From an uncultured Collinsella sp. (GTDB lineage Bacteria > Actinomycetota > Coriobacteriia > Coriobacteriales > Coriobacteriaceae), in contig CALJDJ010000091.1 in the NCBI GenBank assembly GCA_938023705.1, forward strand, positions 1 to 15,578: a stretch of 15,578 bases of DNA, in the 5' to 3' direction. Under the pieces are notes generated by a model. The model worked only from the letters and a program-made list of their open reading frames with translations, was not told the DNA's origin and did no database searches. Within the stretch, counting starts at the first letter, position 1; every line of letters begins with the position of its first letter. Both the position numbers and the translations under genes were made by a program. Shown here piece after piece: positions 1-5,459 of this stretch.

Positions 1-493
1 CGCCCGCTTCATCGAGGGCATTCGTTGGCTCATCGAGAACAAGCAGCTTCGGCTTTTCCATAATTGCCGCAGCTATCCCCAGACGTTGTTTCATGCCGAG
101 CGAGTAAGTCCGGAACTTCTTCTTCTCGTCAGCATCAAGCCCCACAAGTCGCAGAGCAGAACGGATATCCTCATCGGCAGCAACACCTTTGATCTTGGCG
201 ATGAGCTCCAAGTTGTCATAGCCGGATAGGTAGCCCATAAAAGAAGGCGCTTCGATCAGCATTCCCAGACTTGGCGGAAACGAAATATCCATTCCAAGCC
301 TTTGTCCATCGATAATAATCTCGCCTTTAGTTGGCTTAATTAGTCCACAAACCGCTCGCATGAGCATGGTTTTGCCCGAGCCGTTAATGCCCTGAAGCCC
401 GACAACGGTGCCCGGATTTATCTCGATAGACACATTGCGCAAAACGTCAATTTTACCGATTCGCTTCGATACGTTTTTAACGTTTACAGCCAT
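1..493 (-). CDS. ABC transporter ATP-binding protein (C-terminus cut off by window edge)
   Basis: This is the nucleotide-binding subunit of an ABC transporter, acting on the cytoplasmic face to power the two membrane proteins encoded just upstream. Reading from the ATG at 493, 164 residues are visible before the window ends. They contain a Walker A motif GINGSGKT (35-42), a Q-loop-like stretch around 75-85, an ABC signature in the form YSLGMKQRLGI (130-140), and Walker B LLVLDEPTNALD (150-161). The LGMKQ form of the signature is typical of ATPases serving ABC-2 type exporters, including bacteriocin-immunity and lantibiotic self-protection systems. A good ribosome site (GGAAGG, about 7 nt before the ATG) supports the start. 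The start overlaps the end of the preceding permease gene by 10 nt, so the two are co-translated. The missing part should hold the H-loop and roughly 60 to 130 more residues. Confidence 0.93.
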   Translation of the reverse strand, partial: MAVNVKNVSKRIGKIDVLRNVSIEINPGTVVGLQGINGSGKTMLMRAVCGLIKPTKGEIIIDGQRLGMDISFPPSLGMLIEAPSFMGYLSGYDNLELIAKIKGVAADEDIRSALRLVGLDADEKKKFRTYSLGMKQRLGIAAAIMEKPKLLVLDEPTNALDEAG

Positions 494-1326
494 ACCGTGC
501 CCTTCCTTTCTATAAAATCGGCTCGCCAAAACCAAAATCCGCCCATCAATAAACAAGCCGCCATGATCGCAAGTGAGACCAGCGCACTCGAAGCCACCGA
601 GACGCCCCCTTTCACCATTCCGTCCCAGCGCAGAAGCATCAATGCGTTTCCCAACAACGCGCAATGACTTGTATATGCCGAGCAAATCAAATAACTCACG
701 AGCGTCACAAACGCGACCGATGGCCCAAATGCAAATCCAACTGCAAGCTGCATAAAGGCAAGCGATTCAAAAGCAAGAAATAGACCCGCGAAAAACGGCA
801 GTCCATCCGCTTCGCTCGATGTAAGAAAATCCTTGCCTAAGCTTACAAGTTGAAGCGACTCGCTATGTATAACCGTGCTAAAAGAGGCGCCCGTTGCCAA
901 ACTCCAAAGCACAACAGAGCAGACCACCACGAGCAGTGAGATTGTCGTTACCACCGTAACCAAAACAAACCGCGACACCCACCACAGCCACCTCGTACGG
1001 CACCGGACAAGCGTCTGCAAGCCGAACCCCCGCAATGATTCGACTGAATAATCGAGGGTTGTATAGAGAATGAGCAGGGTGAGAAACAGCCAGCCAAGTG
1101 GAGGAACGAACATGGCCCCCGGCCTAAACTCAAACGGAGTCGACCCGGCAAAAACCAGCGCGAAATTATCTGCAAACCCCAATATTTCCGTTTTAGTACC
1201 ATATATCACGGACAGTCCATACGCATAGACCAAGTTCGCAATCGACATGACCGCCATTGCAATAAAAGCAACAGCATTCCTCTTCAATACGGTTCTCAAA
1301 TCCGCCGCGAGCAATCGAAACAACAT
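484..1326 (-). CDS. ABC-2 type transporter membrane subunit B
   Basis: This 280-residue integral membrane protein has about six hydrophobic helices (roughly 18-40, 73-92, 115-143, 177-197, 200-222, 242-264), the size and layout of ABC-2 permeases partnered with a separate ATPase. I place the start at the ATG at 1326. A TTG lies one codon upstream, but the ATG has a clean AGGTGA site 5 nt away and overlaps the stop of the previous permease as TGATG, a classic coupling junction. It ends inside the first codons of the ATPase gene. No substrate can be read from the sequence. Together with the upstream permease and the downstream ATPase it should form one transporter. A role in exporting, or giving immunity to, the small secreted protein encoded two genes upstream is inferred from position only. 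Confidence 0.85.
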   Translation of the reverse strand: MLFRLLAADLRTVLKRNAVAFIAMAVMSIANLVYAYGLSVIYGTKTEILGFADNFALVFAGSTPFEFRPGAMFVPPLGWLFLTLLILYTTLDYSVESLRGFGLQTLVRCRTRWLWWVSRFVLVTVVTTISLLVVVCSVVLWSLATGASFSTVIHSESLQLVSLGKDFLTSSEADGLPFFAGLFLAFESLAFMQLAVGFAFGPSVAFVTLVSYLICSAYTSHCALLGNALMLLRWDGMVKGGVSVASSALVSLAIMAACLLMGGFWFWRADFIERKGTVWL

Positions 1327-2213
1327 CAAATCACCTCGCGCCTCTCCAACACCTTCGCAAAAAACAGCGAAACAATAAGCAGGGCTACGATCTCTACAAT
1401 CCCCGCTCGAATGTCGGGCCAGTTATTGAGCGATTCCGATCTAATGCTGTTGAGAATGTTGCAGTTGAATCCAATACACTGCAAGACGCTAAAAATCCAG
1501 TCATTAACAAAGTGCCACGCAACCATGAGTAGATACGGAACGATCACAGCCTTGACTCTGCTGCGAAACACAACCGACAGACCGGTCACGGCCATGGATA
1601 AAACCCCCAGCGTCACTGCATCGAACAGCGTATAAACCAATACGTAGAGCAAGGGCTGAGTATAAAAAAGAAGAGAAAAATAGCTGTGCAAGTAAAGGCC
1701 AACGTATGTCGTTTCATCGACCCGGGGCATATACGCGGGAAACAACATCGATACGATGAGAAAATTAACGGCGAGCGGTACGGCAGTTACAACAAATGCC
1801 GAGAGGAATGACGAGATGAGCTTCACGTTGATATAAAGCCTCCTCGACACGCGCGTACATAGTTGGGCGTCGTAACCGTTCAACCGCTCAGCCAGACATG
1901 ACCAGGATCCCGCCAAGAGAGCGAGCAGCGGCAAGATGTAGAAAAAAATAGTCGCCGATAGTGGCGCATTTGCGCTCACGACTATCCAGTTGCCGAAACT
2001 ACTCTCGCGCGTTTGTCCAAGATAGTGCTGCGCTTGCAGGCCAAGCCCATAACCGAAAGAGAGTAGATTATTCCGCTCTTGATTCAGGTAACACCACGAC
2101 TCAACAGCAGCCGCCAACGCGATCAAAACGCCCATGACGAGGGAGGCAGCAAACAGCGGGCAGCGGAACGTCTTGTGCAGCTCGTGCCGCAGGACTCCCT
2201 TATTGTTAATCAT
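1326..2213 (-). CDS. ABC-2 type transporter membrane subunit A
   Basis: This 295-residue membrane protein has about six hydrophobic stretches: near 18-41, 91-109, 135-158, 182-216, 222-245 and 269-285 (the fourth is long and may be two). The N-terminus (MINNKGVLRHELHKTFRC) is short, basic and cytoplasmic, as in ABC-2 permeases. An excellent ribosome site, GGAGG 5 nt before the ATG at 2213, fixes the start. The stop overlaps the start of permease B (TGATG). The large segment between helices 1 and 2 (about 45-90) is likely extracellular, an arrangement seen in permeases of bacteriocin and antimicrobial-peptide immunity transporters. The sequence is not close enough to a named family for me to give a substrate. 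The gene lies directly behind a strong hairpin that separates it from the secreted-protein gene. Confidence 0.85.
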   Translation of the reverse strand: MINNKGVLRHELHKTFRCPLFAASLVMGVLIALAAAVESWCYLNQERNNLLSFGYGLGLQAQHYLGQTRESSFGNWIVVSANAPLSATIFFYILPLLALLAGSWSCLAERLNGYDAQLCTRVSRRLYINVKLISSFLSAFVVTAVPLAVNFLIVSMLFPAYMPRVDETTYVGLYLHSYFSLLFYTQPLLYVLVYTLFDAVTLGVLSMAVTGLSVVFRSRVKAVIVPYLLMVAWHFVNDWIFSVLQCIGFNCNILNSIRSESLNNWPDIRAGIVEIVALLIVSLFFAKVLERREVI

Positions 2214-2224
2214 GAATCCTCCTT

Positions 2225-2252
2225 CCCGCCCAGGCCCGCTGGCCCGGGCGGG
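2225..2252 (-). promoter_or_regulatory. Strong GC hairpin between the secreted-protein gene and permease A
   Basis: The sequence CCCGCCC (2225-2231) pairs perfectly with GGGCGGG (2246-2252), and inside it GGCC (2233-2236) pairs with GGCC (2241-2244) around a 4-nt loop, with one A/C mismatch. It lies 12 nt past the stop of the secreted protein and ends a few nt before the GGAGG site of permease A. No T-run follows in the minus-strand sense, so it is not a standard terminator. More likely it is a partial terminator, an RNA-processing stop or a 3'-end stabiliser that would give more message for the secreted protein than for the transporter. The structure is seen; the role is inferred. Confidence 0.6.
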
Positions 2253-2264
2253 TATCCATTCAAA

Positions 2265-2777
2265 CTACGCCGGCAACTTCGAGAAGCGCCCAACGCAATC
2301 AGGACTCCAGACTCCATTAACGGTGCCATAGCCAGACTCAGCCCAAGCCGTCAGACGAGCCGCTGAACGCCCGCTCTCGCGAACCTGGTTGTACATCTCC
2401 CACTTTCCATAATGGTTGGAACGATATACGCCCTCGGTGCAATTTGCGCCACCGCTACCGTTTGTGTTGTAAGCTCCATCCACATACAAACGAAGTGGCT
2501 TGCCCGAATACCCCAAGATGTTGATATAGAGCGAGGAAGAATTGTCTTTCCGGCGATAGCCCGTCGCGCTTGTCCCGGAACATTGGAAACTAAATCCCGT
2601 ATCCGCGTTGTTAACACAAGTCGCTATTCCGCTGTCGGCATTCTGCGTAACGCTTGAAACCTGAGAAGTGTCAAACTCCTCCTGAGCAAACGATACGATA
2701 GGAGCCCCCAGGGAAAGCCCCGCAATAATCGCAAGGCTCACTCCGATGCGGCCAATGGCGTTCTTTAACTTAATCAT
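2265..2777 (-). CDS. Small secreted protein with four cysteines in the mature part (bacteriocin-like or unknown)
   Basis: This is a 170-residue protein of unknown function, almost certainly exported. The ATG at 2777 is preferred over a TTG four codons upstream because GGAG sits 6 nt before it. A clear Sec signal peptide covers residues 1-31 (basic start, hydrophobic core, VSFA before QEEF). The mature part is rich in Gly, Ser, Asn and Tyr and has exactly four cysteines (C54, C66, C113, C161), enough for two disulfides. Near the C-terminus is GVWSPDC. This pattern recalls small secreted proteins encoded beside ABC exporters in Gram-positives. The layout (secreted protein, membrane proteins, ATPase) also resembles lactococcin 972-type loci, although the sequence itself does not clearly match that family. 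It could be a bacteriocin, a signalling protein or a surface adhesin. The gene follows the membrane LuxR regulator on the same strand, about 110 nt downstream. Confidence 0.8.
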   Translation of the reverse strand: MIKLKNAIGRIGVSLAIIAGLSLGAPIVSFAQEEFDTSQVSSVTQNADSGIATCVNNADTGFSFQCSGTSATGYRRKDNSSSLYINILGYSGKPLRLYVDGAYNTNGSGGANCTEGVYRSNHYGKWEMYNQVRESGRSAARLTAWAESGYGTVNGVWSPDCVGRFSKLPA

Positions 2778-2806
2778 GACCTTCTCCAATCAAAAGCGGT
2801 TAACAA

Positions 2807-2818
2807 TGCGTCGACGCA
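2807..2818. promoter_or_regulatory. Perfect 12-bp palindrome, candidate operator
   Basis: TGCGTCGACGCA is a perfect palindrome about 30 nt upstream of the start codon of the secreted-protein gene, in the short spacer after the LuxR regulator. The position would suit a binding site for a dimeric regulator, possibly the adjacent LuxR-type protein, but a chance palindrome containing a SalI-like core is possible. I see no convincing -35/-10 pair in this spacer. Confidence 0.3.
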
Positions 2819-2850
2819 CGGCAACCTTTGCATGAATGGAGAAAGATGTC

Positions 2851-2891
2851 TGTAAACACTCGCTATTGAGTTGATAATCCAGGCGTTTACA
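2851..2891. repeat. 7-bp inverted repeat TGTAAAC / GTTTACA after the regulator gene
   Basis: TGTAAAC (2851-2857) and GTTTACA (2885-2891) form a perfect inverted repeat with a 27-nt spacer. The right arm overlaps the last codons of the regulator gene. It could be a weak transcript-end stem or an operator. No T-run supports a terminator, so the regulator and the downstream genes may be read through as one transcript. Confidence 0.25.
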
Positions 2892-4839
2892 CGTTATCCA
2901 CCTGCGATAACAATGAAATAAGCTCCGCTTTGTTCTTGATCTTCAACTGGCGATAAGATGCGGATCGCAACGCTTGCACCGTAGATGCAGCATAACCTAC
3001 GTCCTCCGCAATGGTCTTTGTCGTTGCGCCCTCTGCCGTCATCAGCAAAATTTGCGACTGAACATCAGAAAGGGAGCGCGATGTAAGCAAAGCCAGCTGG
3101 CGCACGCGAGCCGTTTCGGTGAACCCATTCGCACGGTACTCCAAGACGGCCCTCTCGTTCTCAACCGAGTGGGCGAGCGCGATGTGCGTGACGAACATGG
3201 GCACAGACCAGCAGACGACCACCGTTGCCACGACGACATTGACAGCCGAACTATACCCCAACAGCGACGCAAGGAACAGCGGCTCGAAAACCATCAGATC
3301 CTGCGCCATGTTGAGCAAGACGACCCAGACAGGAGCCGTCGCCCCAAAGCAAAGCATCCATACCCCAAGCATTTTGCGCTGCGGACAGCTTCGCAGCACT
3401 ACATATGTGAGCAGCATCCCCGCCAGCACCACGAACCCATGAATTCGCCCCCTACTGGCCGCATAGATTGAAGCAGCGACACCTATTGACACCAATGGCA
3501 CGATAGCCCGAGCACGGGCATGCACCTTAAACGGACGCAGCCCAACAGCGAGCGAAGCTGTAGACGCCACGCCGCAAAACAGGACCGGCACAGCCATCAA
3601 CGGAACGCGTATGCACCTCCATGCCGAGATATAGATAAAAGACCATTCCGCAGCAGACAGTATCGCCCACATGCACGGACCTCCGAGCTCAATCGCCTCA
3701 CCTGCTCTATCCAGCGCAGCTTCACGATTCGGTTTTCCACCCGCGTAGCGTAGCGACAGAAGCAGTCCGAGACCCAATGCATAGCTTGAGAGAGAAAAAG
3801 CGACAGCCCACGAAACACCGGATTCCCAATCGCTATCCGCCATTACCAACGGGCCAGCCGCAAGGAGGATAAAAAATAATGTGAGCAGGTATCGAAACAG
3901 CCGGCGCGTTCGAGCTGATGCCAGCATATCGTCAGCATGCCGCTGCGGCAGCTCATGCCCTACAGTATCACCCTCACCCGCAAACAACGCCACGAGCTCG
4001 CGTGAGCCCGCAACCGACGCCTTCCCGTATGCTCGGTGAAGCGTTGTTCGCACCGTCGATGGCTTCGTATCCGTCTCCTTGGCAATTTCCGCCGGCGTTT
4101 TCCCTTTGAGCAGCAGTCGAACAAACTGCTCTTCTCTAGGCGACAGGGCAGGGGAAAACGCCTCCGCATCGAATGGGTCAGACGCGTGGGCGATATCCGA
4201 ATTGTTGTCCCGTTTTCTCCTTAGTAACATGCATACGAAAGCAGCGGCGATAGCAGACCCCATCGCAAGCAATGCAATGATCGCGGCATCGCTTGCGAAG
4301 TATGCCGCCTCAACAGCCGGAACAAGGCCAATAGGGACTGCCACGAGCACAGAGCGGGCAAACACGTCGCTCTGCCCCCGACCAAAGGCGCGGGAGCAGC
4401 GAAACAGCGGGGCCACAGCCAATGCGAGATAGACCAACGGAATTAAAAGCGCAAGGCCAATTGATGCGGCCGAAACAGAGGGTATCCCCCATGGCTCGGG
4501 GACAATTCTCCATGAAACTCGACAGCAAAACAGCAGGCAAGACAGGACGGCTATTGTTTCTGTAAAAATCGCGTTCTGCAGGCGACGATTCTCTCTTTCG
4601 TCGGTCGGCGTCGCCCCCTGCGTCAAAGGAGAGCCCGCCGTGTCCCAAATAACATATGAGAGGAGCAACGCCCCAGCAAAGCACGAGACGCACGAAACGC
4701 CATGCAACAGCCAGATCGGTGCAAACACGAATGGAATAGAATCTCCGCGAGCATAGAAGGCCAAGTCAACCCACTCGGGAACCGTTGCAATAACACCAAG
4801 GAAAACACCGATGGCACCGAGATGCCTCGGCCTTCTCAT
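2887..4839 (-). CDS. Membrane-bound LuxR-type regulator, tandem duplicated (main part)
   Basis: This 650-residue protein combines many membrane helices with two LuxR-family DNA-binding domains. From the ATG at 4839, helices lie near 7-29, 35-65, 90-111, 122-146, 161-182 and 185-206. HTH 1 follows at 232-286 (LSPREEQFVRLL, then EIAKETDTKPSTVRTTLHRAY). A second set of about eight helices spans 314-555, and HTH 2 lies at 587-645 (TIAEDVGYAASTVQALRSA). Polytopic LuxR proteins with one such unit are common in Coriobacteriia; two units in one chain point to an internal duplication. The first unit is two helices short. Those helices are encoded in the neighbouring frame (61 codons ending at 4836), and the two frames overlap as ATGA. 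The ATG at 4839 has GGGGG only 2 nt away, too close for normal initiation, so coupling, frameshifting, a recent 1-nt loss or a sequencing error is possible. An in-frame start at 5094 exists, but its first 85 residues are Cys/Arg-rich and look untranslated. The regulator probably controls the downstream secreted-protein/ABC genes. Confidence 0.8.
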   Translation of the reverse strand: MRRPRHLGAIGVFLGVIATVPEWVDLAFYARGDSIPFVFAPIWLLHGVSCVSCFAGALLLSYVIWDTAGSPLTQGATPTDERENRRLQNAIFTETIAVLSCLLFCCRVSWRIVPEPWGIPSVSAASIGLALLIPLVYLALAVAPLFRCSRAFGRGQSDVFARSVLVAVPIGLVPAVEAAYFASDAAIIALLAMGSAIAAAFVCMLLRRKRDNNSDIAHASDPFDAEAFSPALSPREEQFVRLLLKGKTPAEIAKETDTKPSTVRTTLHRAYGKASVAGSRELVALFAGEGDTVGHELPQRHADDMLASARTRRLFRYLLTLFFILLAAGPLVMADSDWESGVSWAVAFSLSSYALGLGLLLSLRYAGGKPNREAALDRAGEAIELGGPCMWAILSAAEWSFIYISAWRCIRVPLMAVPVLFCGVASTASLAVGLRPFKVHARARAIVPLVSIGVAASIYAASRGRIHGFVVLAGMLLTYVVLRSCPQRKMLGVWMLCFGATAPVWVVLLNMAQDLMVFEPLFLASLLGYSSAVNVVVATVVVCWSVPMFVTHIALAHSVENERAVLEYRANGFTETARVRQLALLTSRSLSDVQSQILLMTAEGATTKTIAEDVGYAASTVQALRSASYRQLKIKNKAELISLLSQVDNV

Positions 4840-5021
4840 TCCCCCTTGCATAGCGCAGCACCATGAACAAACGCCGCGAGGCATGCGCCCAGGATAACGA
4901 GCCAGGTCATTGCACCTGACGCCAGGCCGATTGAAGATGAAAACCGGTGATAAGGGGTGACCGCCATTACGACAAGCGCAATGGCGCAGGCAGATGTAGC
5001 AGAACGGCGGGAAAAAAGCAT
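4836..5021 (-). CDS. Two-helix N-terminal piece of the LuxR regulator, or separate small membrane protein
   Basis: These 61 codons encode a short basic start (MLFSRRS), a first hydrophobic helix (about 9-22) and a second (about 34-53), ending CKGE. The ATG at 5021 has the best ribosome site of this gene region, GGAGG 4 nt upstream (5026-5030), whereas the longer overlapping frame starting at 5094 has none. The stop overlaps the ATG of the 650-residue regulator (ATGA). The second half of that regulator has eight helices before its HTH and the first half only six, so these two helices complete the first unit. Adding a single G to the GGGGG run at 4841-4845 would join the two frames as KGGMRR. 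It is therefore best read as the true N-terminus of one gene, split by a frameshift; a genuinely separate, coupled small protein is the alternative. Confidence 0.6.
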   Translation of the reverse strand: MLFSRRSATSACAIALVVMAVTPYHRFSSSIGLASGAMTWLVILGACLAAFVHGAALCKGE

Positions 5022-5025
5022 ATGG

Positions 5026-5030
5026 CCTCC
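5026..5030 (-). promoter_or_regulatory. Ribosome binding site GGAGG deciding the regulator start
   Basis: GGAGG lies 4 nt before the ATG at 5021. It marks the two-helix frame, not the longer overlapping frame, as the place where translation of the regulator begins. Confidence 0.65.
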
Positions 5031-5040
5031 ATAGCGTGTC

Positions 5041-5046
5041 ATTATA
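5041..5046 (-). promoter_or_regulatory. Possible -10 element TATAAT of the regulator
   Basis: The minus strand reads TATAAT, a perfect -10 hexamer, about 20 nt before the ATG at 5021. The -35 position holds only a poor match (GATAAA, 5063-5068, 16-nt spacer). The leader would be very short, with the GGAGG site close to the 5' end. This is a tentative promoter. Confidence 0.3.
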
Positions 5047-5162
5047 TCGCTCGAGCCGCTCGTTTATCTCTGTTCCCACACCAGCCAGCATCAACGATTC
5101 AGGCGAACTCCAATCCGAGCCAGATCACGGTCCAGCTTTTGTCCGCAGTCCCCGCTCCAAAA

Positions 5163-5270
5163 TGGGATGCGGTTTCCTTTTAAGCGCCGGTTCGGAAAGT
5201 CCGTCCCGTTCCAGGCCATTATTCTGGGATGCAGCTTCCGCAAGCTGCCCCCTTTGGAAAGCGCATCCCA
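5163..5270. repeat. Three copies of a 15-bp TGGGATGC..TTCC repeat
   Basis: Two copies run forward (TGGGATGCGGTTTCC at 5163-5177; TGGGATGCAGCTTCC at 5225-5239) and one is inverted (GGAAAGCGCATCCCA at 5256-5270). Copies differ at only two or three of 15 positions, centred on the same two variable bases. It looks like an intergenic repeat family or a cluster of operator sites. Which one depends on whether the unit recurs elsewhere in the genome. Confidence 0.55.
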
Positions 5271-5306
5271 TTATTTGGTTGAAAACCGGTCCCCCACTTT
5301 CCGAAC
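5190..5306. repeat. 11-bp perfect inverted repeat GTTCGGAAAGT / ACTTTCCGAAC
   Basis: GTTCGGAAAGT (5190-5200) is matched by its exact reverse complement at 5296-5306, 95 nt away. The arms flank copies 2 and 3 of the 15-bp repeat, so the whole region has the form of a degenerate folded or mobile intergenic element (REP/MITE-like). Confidence 0.5.
5231..5248 (+). repeat. Small perfect hairpin GCAGCTT-CCGC-AAGCTGC
   Basis: Seven perfect base pairs enclose a 4-nt loop, starting inside the second copy of the 15-bp repeat. A CCCCCTTT tract follows, not a T-run, so it is unlikely to be a terminator. It probably belongs to the repeat element. Confidence 0.4.
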
Positions 5307-5370
5307 GAGCCGAAACGACCCGAACCGATCGGGCCACCTCATCCCCGTTTCCTCGCCATCTGCCCGAGCG

Positions 5371-5379
5371 TGCTACACT
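5371..5379 (+). promoter_or_regulatory. Likely extended -10 promoter of the kinase/cell-wall operon
   Basis: TGCTACACT fits the extended -10 pattern TGnTAnnnT and lies about 80 nt before the kinase start codon. No good -35 hexamer stands 17 nt upstream, as is usual for extended -10 promoters. No other promoter candidate as good lies before the operon. The assignment is by eye only. Confidence 0.4.
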
Positions 5380-5459
5380 AGCAGCATCTATGCCACCGCG
5401 AACGGCTTGGCCCCGCGCCCGCCGCTCGCAAACGAACTTTAAACGCACGAGGGTTGGCC

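Larger units (their letters stand above)
5022..5459. other. Divergent gene-free spacer between regulator and kinase operon
   Basis: This stretch of about 440 bases separates the leftward regulator from the rightward kinase operon. Open frames within it are short, of poor composition and without ribosome sites. It holds the repeat cluster at 5163-5306, three spaced CCGAAC/CCGAAAC boxes (5301, 5310, 5320), a CCGATCGG palindrome (5325-5332) and a likely extended -10 element (5371-5379). Confidence 0.7.

Noticed and set aside
2079..2366. Plus-strand frames across permease A and the hairpin
   Set aside because: They lie opposite well-supported minus-strand genes with good ribosome sites. Their composition is Arg/Pro/Ser-rich without domain features.
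2265..2777. Secreted protein as a lactococcin 972 family member
   Set aside because: Gene layout fits, but the mature protein is about twice the usual length and I cannot see that family's conserved pattern. It is left as unknown.
4840..5094. N-terminal 85 residues of the long regulator frame starting at 5094
   Set aside because: The stretch is Cys/Arg/Pro-rich without membrane helices and has no ribosome site. The overlapping frame has GGAGG and two proper helices that complete the first membrane unit.
5231..5256. Hairpin as a transcription terminator
   Set aside because: No T-run follows on either strand, and the neighbouring genes diverge, so no transcript is expected to end there.
5163..5270. 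Three short repeats as a CRISPR remnant
   Set aside because: The repeats are 15 bp, irregularly spaced (47 and 16 nt between copies) and one is inverted. No cas genes are present.
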